Notes: generated from the letters alone by a model not told the origin. 64,000 nt of DNA from Streptomyces sp. GSL17-111 (GCF_037911585.1 NZ_JBAJNS010000001.1:2970001-3034000); one strand, 5' to 3'; shown: positions 34,627 through 44,105, counted from the first letter of the stretch. Program-made: numbers and translations.

Positions 34627-36882
34627 ATGCCGGTGGACTACGAGGCGATAGTCGGCGCTGACCTGTCCGTCCTCCACGACGCCTCCACGGCGTGGAAGAG
34701 GATGGGGGACAGGTTCGGCGAACTGCACGACGCCTACCGCGACCACGTGAAGGCCGCTGTGGAGGCCGACGAGCAGCGTTCCTGGCGCGGCGAGGCAGCC
34801 GGAACGTTCCGGAACCAGGCCCAGGTCACTCAGCAGGAGTACGCAGGCGCACGCAATGAGGCCAGAGCCGTCAGCGGGCTGCTGGAGGACGCCTACACGA
34901 CACTCAAGTCGTCGCGGCAGCGGGTCCTCGACGTCAAGGCCGAGGCGGAGAGCGCGGGCATGGACGTCGACGCCCACGGACGTTGTTCCTTGAACCTCGG
35001 CAAGCTGCCCGAGGACGAGTGGAAGACGTACCAGCACCACCACCTCGCGCGCCAGGAACTGGAGGCGTCCTGGAACCGGAAGATCACCGACGCGGTCGAG
35101 GCAGTGCGGCAGGCGGACCAGAACGCCAAGGAGGCCCTGATGGCGCCCCCGGGCAGCATGCGGGAGGTCTACGGCTTCGACACGTCGCTCACGGGCGACA
35201 TCGGGGAGGTGAACAGCCGGCAGGTCGACGATCTCTACGAGAAGATCAAAAACGGTGAGACGTTGACGACCAGGGAATACGAAGACCTGAACTTCTTCAT
35301 GGAGGCCAACGAGGGCGACCCCGAGTTCAGCCGGACCCTCCTCACCTCCCTGGGCGGCCCCGACGGCGCCATCCGCGTCCACAACGAGTTGGCCGAACGC
35401 GCTTACACCGACGACACGGGGAACAAGAAGCGCCACCTCGACCTGACGAGTCACCTCGCCAACGTCGTCAGCACCGCCACCACCGTCGACGGCGAGGGCA
35501 CCGCGGCGGACAAGAGGTTCTACGAGCAGTGGCGCGCCGACCTCAAGGAGGTCGGCGTCAAGGAGTACCGGCTCGACTTCACGGACTACGGCCCCAAGGA
35601 CGCGCAGGACGTGCGCGGCTACCAGAGCTTCGTCTCGCTCCTGCAGCAGGGCAGCGGCTACGACGACCGGTTCCTCCACGACCTCGCCGACGACATCCGC
35701 GCCGTCGAGGACCAGGGCCAGGGCGGCGATCCCGACATCTGGGACCTGCGGGGGACCTTCGCGGGCGATCGGCAGCGGAACGGCACGTTCGACGACAGCG
35801 GGAACGGGTGGTTCGCGAACGACCCCCTCGACGGTGTCCTCGGCGTCATGAGCAAGGACCCGGCGGCGTCGAACGCCTACTTCGACCCCGCCGGCGAGCA
35901 GGGCAAGGACCGCTTCCAGTACCTGGCGCACGACCGGGACTGGGACGTCGTCGACACCTACGACCCGGCCAAGAACTCGGAACAGCCCGGCGACGACAGG
36001 GCGGACGCGGACAGCCGCACCGGCTTCGGTGCCGCGCTGGAAGCCGCCATGACCGGCCGTGTCCCCGGCACGGACGCGCCGGAAGACTTCGCGCGGCACA
36101 GCCCGGAGGAGATCCGACTACTGGAGCACGTGATCACCGAGTACGCGGAGGCATCCGCCGTCGACAAGGGCGCCATACCCGAGAACATGCGGCAGAACTT
36201 CGCCAACACCCTCGCCTACTACCCCGAGGACGTCCACGACATCCTCGGCAGGCTCGGCAGCCTGCCCTCGGACACGAACGGAGTCGAGGTGGACCGCCTC
36301 GCGATGCACCAGTTCATCCGCGGGGTCGCCGAGGACGGCACCGCGTTCCGTACCATCCACGACTCCCAGATGTCCTTGGTCGTCGCGGACATCACCGCGT
36401 TGGACGCGGAGGAGCTCCGTGAGGGCGGCGAGGAGGCCGGCCAAGTGGCCCGGGAGAGTGGCCAGATCATGGGCGCGTTCGACAACATCCGTGCGGACGT
36501 GCTCGGCTCCCTCCGCGACCAGGAGATCGACCAGAACAACTGGAACAAGACGTATCAATATCACCTCGCCGGAGCCCCGGTAACGGGAATTCCGATCATC
36601 GGGGACACGGCGCAGCGTCTCATCGACGTGCTCGCCGGTCACCATGCCGCGGATCTGAACGAAGAAGTCACGAACAAGACCACCGAGCAGCTCATCGAAT
36701 ACTACAGAGAGGACGGAGCGCCCCGGTTGGAGAGAATGTTCGTGGCCCGTGCCGAGCAAGTGGGACTAAGTCGTGATGACATGAACAGTGAATCGTTTCA
36801 AGTAGACGTGCTTGAGAACGCTGCCCTACGTTATTCGTTCGCCATCGGTGACACCGATGGCTCGATCGGAGGCCGGGCATGA
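34627..36882 (+). CDS. Large WXG-domain protein (actinobacterial, DUF6571-like), central gene of the module
   Basis: A 751-residue protein. Residues about 10-120 form a helical hairpin with a Trp-x-Gly turn (QRSWRGEAAGTF), the mark of WXG100/LXG-type proteins. The rest is long, acidic and mostly helical, with no signal peptide, transmembrane helix or toxin motif I recognise. The last 200 residues, including GAPVTGIPIIGDTAQRLIDVL, look like the DUF6571-type proteins of streptomycetes. It could be a type VII-secreted polymorphic effector or a structural surface protein. The 3' third uses more A/T-ending codons than neighbouring genes. Its stop overlaps the next start by four bases. Confidence 0.65.
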   Translation: MPVDYEAIVGADLSVLHDASTAWKRMGDRFGELHDAYRDHVKAAVEADEQRSWRGEAAGTFRNQAQVTQQEYAGARNEARAVSGLLEDAYTTLKSSRQRVLDVKAEAESAGMDVDAHGRCSLNLGKLPEDEWKTYQHHHLARQELEASWNRKITDAVEAVRQADQNAKEALMAPPGSMREVYGFDTSLTGDIGEVNSRQVDDLYEKIKNGETLTTREYEDLNFFMEANEGDPEFSRTLLTSLGGPDGAIRVHNELAERAYTDDTGNKKRHLDLTSHLANVVSTATTVDGEGTAADKRFYEQWRADLKEVGVKEYRLDFTDYGPKDAQDVRGYQSFVSLLQQGSGYDDRFLHDLADDIRAVEDQGQGGDPDIWDLRGTFAGDRQRNGTFDDSGNGWFANDPLDGVLGVMSKDPAASNAYFDPAGEQGKDRFQYLAHDRDWDVVDTYDPAKNSEQPGDDRADADSRTGFGAALEAAMTGRVPGTDAPEDFARHSPEEIRLLEHVITEYAEASAVDKGAIPENMRQNFANTLAYYPEDVHDILGRLGSLPSDTNGVEVDRLAMHQFIRGVAEDGTAFRTIHDSQMSLVVADITALDAEELREGGEEAGQVARESGQIMGAFDNIRADVLGSLRDQEIDQNNWNKTYQYHLAGAPVTGIPIIGDTAQRLIDVLAGHHAADLNEEVTNKTTEQLIEYYREDGAPRLERMFVARAEQVGLSRDDMNSESFQVDVLENAALRYSFAIGDTDGSIGGRA

Positions 36883-37952
36883 GCGACCCCGAGGAGCCCT
36901 CGCGGCGGTGGAGGAGGCGAGCCCCTCTGCTCGTGCTCATCCTGGTGTCCGTGTGCGCCGTGATCGGTGGTGCGGCGCACTGGATGACGGGCGGTGATGA
37001 CCAGGAGCCCGACCACTGCCAGGGGTACCTGACACACCAGAACCTCTCTCTGCTTTTCATGGGAAAGCCGATTGACTACGAACCCAGTTGGACCTCCTAT
37101 GGAGAGGATGAAAGGGAGAGCGGTGATATATCCCGCTGCGGTATTGCCCTTCCGAACGGGGACGTCGCGGCGTTCACCACGTCAACTGCCTGGGAGGCGG
37201 GTCCTTATCAACCGGCCTCGGGTAGCACGTCCTGGTACCACGATTCCGCTCCTCTGGGATCGCGTCTCCCCGGTTGGACGGAACCGGGCCGTAGCGCGGT
37301 GCTGTTGCCGGAGAGTTGCACGGAGAGGTTTCCTTCGGACGGCGAACGTGTGCAGGTGACGCTCAGAATTCGGCACGCTTTCTGGGACAACCGGCTGGAG
37401 CCTGAGCGAGCGGTGCTGGCGGAGGCGCTCGTGTCCTACGCCTCGACGATGGCGGAGATCGAGGGGTGCGGCAGCGACGACCTCCGGCTGACCGGCGAGG
37501 TTCCGGAGGTGCTGTCGCCGGAGCCGCTCCCGGACGGCGAGCACTGCGGTCTGCCCGGCTTCACCGCGACGCGCTCGCAGGGGGACGGGCCGTCCCTGGA
37601 ACAGACCGTGGTGGGTGACCCCTCGGACAGTTGGAGCTGTGTGGTGGGGCACGGGCTGGCAGGTGAGGAGAGCCTGGTACCGGCGGCGTTCGCGGTGACC
37701 TCGCGCCAGGAGTTCATCGACCAGTACGACCCCGCGGTGCACGCCGATCAGGAGGACGCCACGGTCGAGGTACTGACCTGCGCCGACCAGGAGTATCTGC
37801 TGATCATGGCCTTCGCCGCCCTTGACCCTGAGGAAGGCGTCGAGGAGGAGCGAAAGAAGCAGGAACTCGCGGAGAGCCGTCTGAAGCCGAAGGACGAGCT
37901 GTACGGCGATTTCCTGGCCGCTGCGAAGAAGTCGCTGGGCTGCCCGGCGTAG
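36879..37952 (+). CDS. Single-pass membrane protein with eight extracellular cysteines, third gene of the module
   Basis: A 357-residue unrecognised protein. A basic N-terminus (RRWRRR) leads to one hydrophobic helix (APLLVLILVSVCAVIGGAAHW, about 15-36), so the bulk is outside the cell. The outer part has eight Cys (in DHCQG, SRCGI, ESCTE, EGCGS, EHCGL, WSCVV, LTCAD, LGCPA) in two sets of four, with the halves similar in order, suggesting a duplicated disulfide-bonded domain. The ATG overlaps the upstream stop (ATGA), so it is made together with the WXG protein. It could be an immunity, anchoring or secretion-linked partner. Codon use in the first half is less GC-biased than its surroundings. 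Confidence 0.65.
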   Translation: MSDPEEPSRRWRRRAPLLVLILVSVCAVIGGAAHWMTGGDDQEPDHCQGYLTHQNLSLLFMGKPIDYEPSWTSYGEDERESGDISRCGIALPNGDVAAFTTSTAWEAGPYQPASGSTSWYHDSAPLGSRLPGWTEPGRSAVLLPESCTERFPSDGERVQVTLRIRHAFWDNRLEPERAVLAEALVSYASTMAEIEGCGSDDLRLTGEVPEVLSPEPLPDGEHCGLPGFTATRSQGDGPSLEQTVVGDPSDSWSCVVGHGLAGEESLVPAAFAVTSRQEFIDQYDPAVHADQEDATVEVLTCADQEYLLIMAFAALDPEEGVEEERKKQELAESRLKPKDELYGDFLAAAKKSLGCPA

Positions 37953-37958
37953 CGCCCG

Positions 37959-37976
37959 CCCCCGCCCGGGCGGGGG
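37959..37976. terminator. GC palindrome after the WXG-type module
   Basis: A perfect 18-base palindrome (CCCCCGCCC/GGGCGGGGG) just past the last stop of the module, which could fold as a terminator stem though it has no loop of its own. Confidence 0.5.
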
Positions 37977-37999
37977 TGGGGCGGTGGCAAGCTGGGCGT

Positions 38000-39907
38000 A
38001 TGAACGATGCTGCTCCGGCGCCCACCCCCGCGCCCGCGTCCCGCCGTGCCCGTGTCCGTGCCCCCGAGCTCGTCGGGAAGGGCGGTTGGCTCAACACCGG
38101 TGGGGAGGACCTCACCCTCGCCGACCTGCGCGGACGCATCGTCCTGTTGGATTTCTGGACCTTCTGCTGCGTGAACTGCCTGCACGTGCTGGACGAGTTG
38201 CGGGAGCTGGAGGAGAAGCACCGGGACACCCTGGTGATCGTCGGAGTGCACTCGCCGAAGTTCGCGCACGAGGCCGAGCACCAGGCGGTCGTGGACGCCG
38301 TCGAGCGGTACGAGGTGGCGCACCCCGTGCTGGACGACCCGGAGCTGGCCACGTGGAAGCAGTACGCGGTGCGGGCGTGGCCGACGCTGGTCGTCATCGA
38401 CCCCGAGGGGTACGTGGTGGCGCAGCACGCCGGCGAGGGCCACGCCCACGCCATCGCCGCGCTCGTCGCCGAGCTGGAGGCGGAGCATGGGGCGAAGGGC
38501 ACGCTGCGGCGCGGGGCGGGCCCGTACGTGCCGCCGGAGCCGGTCGCCACGGACCTGCGGTTCCCGGGCAAGGCCCTGGCCCTGCCCGGCGGCGGCTTCC
38601 TCGTCTCGGACTCCACCCGGCACGCGCTCGTCGAGTTGGCGCCGGACGGCGAGAGCGTCGTGCGGCGGATCGGGACGGGTGAGCGCGGGCTCGTCGACGG
38701 CCCGGCGGACGTGGCCCGGTTCAGCGAGCCGCAGGGCCTCGCCCTCCTGCCGGGCGGGGAGGTCGTCGTCGCGGACACGGTGAACCACGCGCTGCGGGGC
38801 CTGGACCTGGTCACGGGCGAGGTGCGGACGCTGGCGGGCACGGGCGGTCAGTGGTGGCAGGGGTCGGCGACGGGCGGTCCGGCGCGGGAGGTGGCGCTGT
38901 CCTCGCCGTGGGACGTGGCGTGGTTCGGCGGCCGGCTGTGGATCGCCATGGCCGGGGTGCACCAGCTGTGGACGTACGACCCCGAGGCCGGCGTCGTCGA
39001 GGCGGCGGCCGGGACGACGAACGAGGGCCTGGTCGACGGCCCGGCCGCCGAGGCGTGGTTCGCCCAGCCCTCGGGCCTCGCGGCCACCGCCGAGCGGCTG
39101 TGGATCGCGGACTCCGAGACCTCGGCGCTGCGCTGGCTCGACCGGGACGGCGTCGTGCACACGGCCGTCGGCGCCGGGCTGTTCGACTTCGGGCACCGCG
39201 ACGGCCCGGCCGGGCAGGCGCTGCTCCAGCACCCGCTGGGCGTCACGGCGCTGCCGGACGGCTCGGTGGCCGTCAGCGACACGTACAACCACGCCCTGCG
39301 CCGGTACGACCCGGCGACGGACGAGGTGAGCACGCTCGCCACCGACCTGCGGGAACCGTCGGCGGCCGTGCTGCCCGCCGGTGGCGGCGGGCAGGGCGGC
39401 GGGCAGGGCGACGCTGCGGCCGGGGCGGAGATCGTCGTCGTCGAGTCGGCCCGGCACCGGCTGACCCGGCTGCGGCTTCCCGAGGAGGCCGTCGCCGTGG
39501 CCTCGGTGGCCCACCGCACGCAGCGGGCGGCGACGGAGGTGGGGGAGGGGGCGCTGACCCTGGACGTCCTGTTCACCCCGCCCGCCGGGCAGAAGCTCGA
39601 CACCCGCTTCGGCCCGGCGAGCCGGCTGCTGGTCAGCTCCACGCCGCCGGAGCTGCTGGTCGAGGGGGCCGGGCAGGACACCGCGCTGCGCCGGGAGCTG
39701 GTGCTGGACCCGGCGGTGCCGGAGGGCGTCCTGCACGTGTCCGCGATGGCGGCGTCCTGCGACGACGATCCCGCGAACGAGTACCCCGCCTGTCACATGC
39801 ACCAGCAGGACTGGGGTGTGCCCGTGCGGCAGCGGGCGGGAGGCGCCACGCGTCTGCCGCTGGTCCTGGCGGGGCTGGACACCGCAGGAGCGGCCGAGGC
39901 GGGCTGA
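38000..39907 (+). CDS. Thioredoxin-like domain fused to NHL beta-propeller (NHLRC2-like)
   Basis: A 635-residue protein. Residues about 25-165 are a thioredoxin/TlpA-like domain whose redox motif is FWTFCCVNCLH, with WPTLVVIDPEGYVV as the cis-Pro region. Six or so NHL repeats then build a beta-propeller (recurrent VSDTYNHALRRYD / VADTVNHALRGLD units, about 180-470). A C-terminal beta-rich domain ends the protein. The layout matches NHLRC2 homologues of unknown biochemical role. There is no signal peptide, so it should be cytoplasmic. The ATG at 38000 lacks a clear ribosome binding site. Confidence 0.9.
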   Translation: MNDAAPAPTPAPASRRARVRAPELVGKGGWLNTGGEDLTLADLRGRIVLLDFWTFCCVNCLHVLDELRELEEKHRDTLVIVGVHSPKFAHEAEHQAVVDAVERYEVAHPVLDDPELATWKQYAVRAWPTLVVIDPEGYVVAQHAGEGHAHAIAALVAELEAEHGAKGTLRRGAGPYVPPEPVATDLRFPGKALALPGGGFLVSDSTRHALVELAPDGESVVRRIGTGERGLVDGPADVARFSEPQGLALLPGGEVVVADTVNHALRGLDLVTGEVRTLAGTGGQWWQGSATGGPAREVALSSPWDVAWFGGRLWIAMAGVHQLWTYDPEAGVVEAAAGTTNEGLVDGPAAEAWFAQPSGLAATAERLWIADSETSALRWLDRDGVVHTAVGAGLFDFGHRDGPAGQALLQHPLGVTALPDGSVAVSDTYNHALRRYDPATDEVSTLATDLREPSAAVLPAGGGGQGGGQGDAAAGAEIVVVESARHRLTRLRLPEEAVAVASVAHRTQRAATEVGEGALTLDVLFTPPAGQKLDTRFGPASRLLVSSTPPELLVEGAGQDTALRRELVLDPAVPEGVLHVSAMAASCDDDPANEYPACHMHQQDWGVPVRQRAGGATRLPLVLAGLDTAGAAEAG

Positions 39908-39938
39908 GCCGGTGGCGCGCGGGCGCCCGCGAACGGCC

Positions 39939-39968
39939 GAGGGGCGCACCGCTGACGGTGCGCCCCTC
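39939..39968. terminator. Hairpin after the NHL gene
   Basis: A perfect 13-bp stem (39939-39951 with 39956-39968), loop CTGA, followed by TTCCCC. Confidence 0.8.
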
Positions 39969-40191
39969 TTCCCCGTTACCCCCGTTTTCCCCCGTGGGAA
40001 GTAACTCTCGTACGCGAGTTTCACAGCACTGTCATGGGCGCGGCTCCTTCGCGTCACAGCCCCCGCCGGGGCGTCCTGCCCGTCGCCGGACCGGCGTCGG
40101 CCCGTCGCCCGGACGGTTGCGGGCGCCGTGCGGCGGCCGGAGGCGTGGGGGACCATGGGCGTAGTCGCGCCCCGAGTGAGGTGTGTTCGCG

Positions 40192-42645
40192 ATGTCGCGT
40201 GCCGGACGTGCGTCACTGCAGCAGTTCTCGGTGTCGGGCCTCGCCGCCGCCGTGCTCGCCGAGGACGGCACGGTGGAGAGCTGGGCGGACACCGCGCGCG
40301 ACCTGCTGGGATGGACGGCCGAGCAGACGTGCGGCCGGCCCGCGCGGGAGCTGCTCGCCGACCCGGACGCCTGGCCGGGGCCGGTGGAGCGCTGTGCCCG
40401 CCCCGGCTGGGAGGGCGAGGTCACGCTGCGGCACGTGGACGGGAGCGAGGTGCCCGTGGGGCTGCGGGTGCTCACGCTGCACGACCGGGCAGACGCGCGG
40501 GGGCGCGCCCACGCCCGCCGCAGCCGCCTCGTCCTCGGGGCCCGGGCGGAGCTGCTCCACCTGTGGCGGCAGAGCCACTCCCTGGTGGAGGGCCTGTTCA
40601 CCCAGCAGCGCATCGGGCTCGCCGTCTTCGACCCGGAGATGCGCATCGTCCGCAGCAACCTCTCCCTGCTCTCCTACACCGGGGTGCCGGACGACCTGGA
40701 CGGGCTGCGGCTGAAGGCCGTGGCCCAGCCCGAGGACGCGGCGGAGCTGGAGCGCTGGCTGCACCTGATCATGACGACGGGCGAGCCCGTGCTCGGGGCC
40801 ACGCTGCGGGTGCGCACCCTGGAGGACCCCCGGCAGGGACGGTTGCTGTCGATGTCCGGGTTCCGGCTGCAGAGCCCCCGGGGGCAGCTCATGGGGACGG
40901 CCGCCGCCTTCACCGACATCACCGAGCAGGAGCAGGCGGGCAGGCGGCTGAAGCTGCTGCACCGGGCCACGGCGATCCTCGGGGCGGAGCTGTCGGCGCC
41001 GCGCACCTGCGAGGACCTGGCCCGGGTGCTCGTGCCGGACTTCGCGGACCGGGTCCTGGTGGGGCTGGCCGAGGAGGTGCTGCGGGGGGACGAGCCGGTG
41101 GTGAACCGTGACGGGGAACTGCTCGTCACCCGCACCGCCGTCGTCGGTGCCGACCCGGGCCTGCTGCCGACGAGGGGACGCGTCACCGTGCGGCCGCGCG
41201 GCGGGCCGGAGCCCCACGGGGGTGGCGTACTGGCCGACCTGCCCGACCCGGACGCCCCCGGGCCCGACGAGGACGCCCCCGGGTCCGCAGCGCGCCACTG
41301 GACGCCGCACATGCCCGGCGCGCACAGCGCCCTCAGCGCGCCGCTGCGGGCCCGGGGCGCGTTCCTCGGGACGGTCACCCTCTGGCGTACGGGCGTCTCC
41401 GCGCCCTACGGCCGGGAGGACCTGGCCCTGCTGGAGGAGATCGCCGCCCGGGCCGGGCTCGCCGTGGACAACGCCCGCCGCTTCCACCGCGAGCACCGCG
41501 CGGCCGTCAGCCTGCAGCGGAGCCTGCTGCCCCCCGCGACGGCGTCGAGCGCCGCCGTGGAGACGGCGAGTCTCTACCTGCCCGCCGGGGCGGGCGGCGG
41601 CGGGGTGAGCGGCGACTGGTTCGACGTCATCCCGCTCTCCTCCGCCCGCATCGGCCTGGTCGTCGGGGACGTGGTGGGGCACGGCCTCCAGGCCACCGTG
41701 ACGATGGGCCGGCTGCGCACGGCGGTGCGCACCCTCGCCGATCTCGACCTGGACCCGGAGGAGCTGCTCTCCCACCTCGACGACCTGGTCACCCAGCTGG
41801 ATGTGGCGACCAGCGACGAGGGCCGCCACCAGGCCCGGGAGTCGCTGGGCGCCACCTGTCTGTACGCGGTGTACGACCCGGTCACGCGGCGGTGCGCGTT
41901 CTCCAGCGCCGGGCACCCGCCGCCCGCGCTCGTCACCCCGGACGGCGACGTCCACTACGTCGAGGTGCATCCGGGGCCGCCGCTGGGCGTCAGCTCCCTG
42001 CCGTTCGAGCCGGTGGAGATCACCGTGCCGCCCGGGAGCGTCCTCGCCCTCTACACCGACGGCCTGATCGAGCCGGGACGGGGCGACATCGACCACGGCA
42101 TGGCGGAGCTGCGCCGCGCACTGCGCGCCACGGACCCGGTGCGGCGTCCGCTCGCGGCGACGGTGGAGCACTTCAGGGCGAGCCTGCCGGACGAGCCGCT
42201 GTCGGACGACGTCACGCTGCTGCTGGCCCGCACCCGCGCGATCGCCGCCGGGGACACCGCCGCGTGGACGCTCGCCCCCGATCCCGCCTCCGTCCCCCAG
42301 GCGCGGGAGCTGGCGCTCGGGCAGCTCGACGCGTGGGGCCTGGACGCCATGGCGTTCACGACGGAGCTGGTCACGAGTGAGCTGATCACCAACGCCGTGC
42401 GCTACGGCGGCGGTGGCCCGGTGGAGCTGCGGCTCACCCGTGCGGACACGCTGATCTGCGAGGTCTCGGACCTGAGCAGCACGCAGCCGCGTATGCGCAG
42501 GGCGCGGGCCACGGACGAGGGCGGGCGCGGCCTGTACCTCGTCGCGCAGCTCACCGAGCGCTGGGGCAGCCGGTACACCCGGCGCGGCAAGACCATCTGG
42601 ACGGAGCAGGTGCGCGCACCGCCCGGCGCCGAGGCGTGGCTGTGA
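40192..42645 (+). CDS. PAS-GAF-SpoIIE (PP2C) phosphatase fused to RsbW-like ATPase domain
   Basis: An 817-residue multi-sensor regulator. Two PAS-type domains (about 10-90 and 120-245, the second ending FTDITEQEQAGRRL) are followed by a GAF domain (about 250-445). A SpoIIE-type PP2C phosphatase follows (about 460-685: GDWFDVIPL, VVGDVVGHGLQAT, SAGHPPP, DGLIEPGRGDID). It ends in a HATPase_c domain (FTTELVTSELITNAVRYG, DEGGRGLYLV). Such proteins dephosphorylate anti-sigma-factor antagonists while carrying their own anti-sigma-like kinase domain, linking signals to partner-switching control of sigma factors. A sister of similar layout lies at 47661-49847. The ATG at 40192 is preceded by GTGAGG. 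Confidence 0.93.
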   Translation: MSRAGRASLQQFSVSGLAAAVLAEDGTVESWADTARDLLGWTAEQTCGRPARELLADPDAWPGPVERCARPGWEGEVTLRHVDGSEVPVGLRVLTLHDRADARGRAHARRSRLVLGARAELLHLWRQSHSLVEGLFTQQRIGLAVFDPEMRIVRSNLSLLSYTGVPDDLDGLRLKAVAQPEDAAELERWLHLIMTTGEPVLGATLRVRTLEDPRQGRLLSMSGFRLQSPRGQLMGTAAAFTDITEQEQAGRRLKLLHRATAILGAELSAPRTCEDLARVLVPDFADRVLVGLAEEVLRGDEPVVNRDGELLVTRTAVVGADPGLLPTRGRVTVRPRGGPEPHGGGVLADLPDPDAPGPDEDAPGSAARHWTPHMPGAHSALSAPLRARGAFLGTVTLWRTGVSAPYGREDLALLEEIAARAGLAVDNARRFHREHRAAVSLQRSLLPPATASSAAVETASLYLPAGAGGGGVSGDWFDVIPLSSARIGLVVGDVVGHGLQATVTMGRLRTAVRTLADLDLDPEELLSHLDDLVTQLDVATSDEGRHQARESLGATCLYAVYDPVTRRCAFSSAGHPPPALVTPDGDVHYVEVHPGPPLGVSSLPFEPVEITVPPGSVLALYTDGLIEPGRGDIDHGMAELRRALRATDPVRRPLAATVEHFRASLPDEPLSDDVTLLLARTRAIAAGDTAAWTLAPDPASVPQARELALGQLDAWGLDAMAFTTELVTSELITNAVRYGGGGPVELRLTRADTLICEVSDLSSTQPRMRRARATDEGGRGLYLVAQLTERWGSRYTRRGKTIWTEQVRAPPGAEAWL

Positions 42646-42655
42646 GGGGGCGCTC

Positions 42656-43945
42656 TCAGCCCGCGAGGAAGGCGGCGAGCGTGGCCGCCAGGTAGTGCGG
42701 GTCGTCGGCACCGGCCAGTTCCCGCGCCGAGTGCATCGACAGGATCGCCACGCCGATGTCGACGGTGGCGATGCCGTGCCGGGCGGCGGTGATCGGGCCG
42801 ATCGTCGTGCCGCAGGGCACGGCGTTGTTCGACACGAAGGTCTGCCACGGCACCCCGGCCCGCTCGCACGCGGCGGTGAAGACCGCGCGTCCGGTGGCGT
42901 CGGTGGCGTACCGCTGGTTGACGTTGACCTTGAGGATCGGGCCGCCGCCCGCCCGGGGGTGGTGGGTCGGGTCGTGCCGCTCGGCGTAGTTGGGGTGCAC
43001 CGCGTGGCCGGTGTCGGAGGACAGGCAGACGGTTTCCGCGTAGGCCCGGGCCCGGTCCTCGTAGCCGCCGCCGCGGGCGAAGACGGAGCGTTCCAGCACG
43101 TTGCCGAGGAGCGGGCCCTCCGCGCCGGTGTCGGACTGGCTCCCGTTCTCCTCGTGGTCGAACGCCGCGAGCACCGGGATGTACGACGGCGAGGCCTCGG
43201 CGGCGGCCGTCAGCGCGGCCGTCCCCGCGTGGACGGAGAGCAGGTTGTCCATGCGCGGCCCGGCGATCAGTTCCCGGTCCCGGCCGAGGTAGGCGGGCGC
43301 CTCGACGCTGTGCAGCATCAGGTCCCAGCCGACGATGTCGTGCGCGTCCAGCCCGGTCTCCTCGGCGAGGAAGGCCAGGAGGTCGCCCTCCCGGGCCTCC
43401 CCGAGGCCCCACACCGGCGTCATGTGCCGCTGCCGGTCCAGCTTCAGGCCGTCGTTGACGCCCCGGTCCAGGTGGATGGCGAGCTGCGGCACGCGCAGCA
43501 GCGGGCGGTCGGCGTTGACGAGCCGGGTGCCGCCGTCGCGCAGGGCGAGGCGGCCGGCGAGGCCGAGGTCGCGGTCCAGCCAGGTGTTGAGCAGGGTGCC
43601 GCCGTAGATCTCCACCCCGAGCTGGCGCCAGCCGTGCGCCCCGGTGTCGGGCTCCGGCTTGACGCGGAGGTTCGGCGAGTCGGTGTGGGCGCCGACGACG
43701 CGGAACGGGGTGGCGGGCGTCGCGCCCTCCGGCACGTACCAGGCGATCAGGGCACCGCCGCGCACGACGTACCGGCCCCCCGCCGTGCCGTCCCACGGCT
43801 CGGCCTCGGCGACGGCGCGGAAACCGGCCTTCTCCAGCCGCTCGGCGGCGTTCGCCACCGCGTGGTACGGGGTGGGCGAGGCGGCCAGGAAGGACAGGAG
43901 GTCGTCGGTGTGGCGACGGTCGAACCGGTCGTGGTGCTGGTGCAT
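42656..43945 (-). CDS. M18-family aminopeptidase
   Basis: A 429-residue zinc aminopeptidase of the aspartyl/DNPEP type (ApeB). The metal and catalytic motifs are present: GAHTDSPNLRVKP, DLGLAGRL, AFDHEENGSQS, RMDNLLSVHAG, and SMHSARELAG near the C-terminus. It removes N-terminal residues from peptides in the cytoplasm as a large homo-oligomer. The ATG at 43945 lies seven bases after a TATCCT -10 and has no ribosome binding site, so the mRNA is probably leaderless. It is convergent with the SpoIIE gene, only 10 bases apart. Confidence 0.93.
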   Translation of the reverse strand: MHQHHDRFDRRHTDDLLSFLAASPTPYHAVANAAERLEKAGFRAVAEAEPWDGTAGGRYVVRGGALIAWYVPEGATPATPFRVVGAHTDSPNLRVKPEPDTGAHGWRQLGVEIYGGTLLNTWLDRDLGLAGRLALRDGGTRLVNADRPLLRVPQLAIHLDRGVNDGLKLDRQRHMTPVWGLGEAREGDLLAFLAEETGLDAHDIVGWDLMLHSVEAPAYLGRDRELIAGPRMDNLLSVHAGTAALTAAAEASPSYIPVLAAFDHEENGSQSDTGAEGPLLGNVLERSVFARGGGYEDRARAYAETVCLSSDTGHAVHPNYAERHDPTHHPRAGGGPILKVNVNQRYATDATGRAVFTAACERAGVPWQTFVSNNAVPCGTTIGPITAARHGIATVDIGVAILSMHSARELAGADDPHYLAATLAAFLAG

Positions 43946-43952
43946 ACGGTCC

Positions 43953-43958
43953 AGGATA
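43953..43958 (-). promoter_or_regulatory. Candidate -10 for the leaderless M18 gene
   Basis: On the minus strand TATCCT is followed by seven bases and the ATG at 43945. Confidence 0.55.
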
Positions 43959-44025
43959 CGGACCGCCCGAAGGGCCTCCGCTCGGCTCCCGGTCCAAGGG
44001 CCCGTCCGACCGGGCGGGACGCGGA

Positions 44026-44060
44026 CGGGCCCCACACCCCCCGACCGGGTGTGGGGCCCG
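44026..44060. terminator. Hairpin after the acyl-CoA dehydrogenase gene
   Basis: A perfect 14-bp stem (44026-44039 with 44047-44060), loop of 7, downstream of the minus-strand stop at 44106. Confidence 0.75.
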
Positions 44061-44105
44061 TGGCGCTCACGTCTGTGACGTGCTCGCTTCAGAAGCGGTG
44101 ACCGC

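Noticed and set aside
34141..36099. 652-residue minus-strand frame opposite the WXG protein
   Set aside because: Val/Arg/Leu-rich antisense translation with no start signal; the plus-strand frame has coupled starts and a WXG motif.
34159..37952. Calling the WXG module a full type VII secretion locus
   Set aside because: No EccC-type ATPase, EccB/D/E or mycosin gene is present in the window, so only possible substrates are supported.
39908..40191. Possible tRNA or small RNA gene in the gap before the SpoIIE gene
   Set aside because: Only a terminator hairpin is seen; no cloverleaf or CCA-type end could be built.
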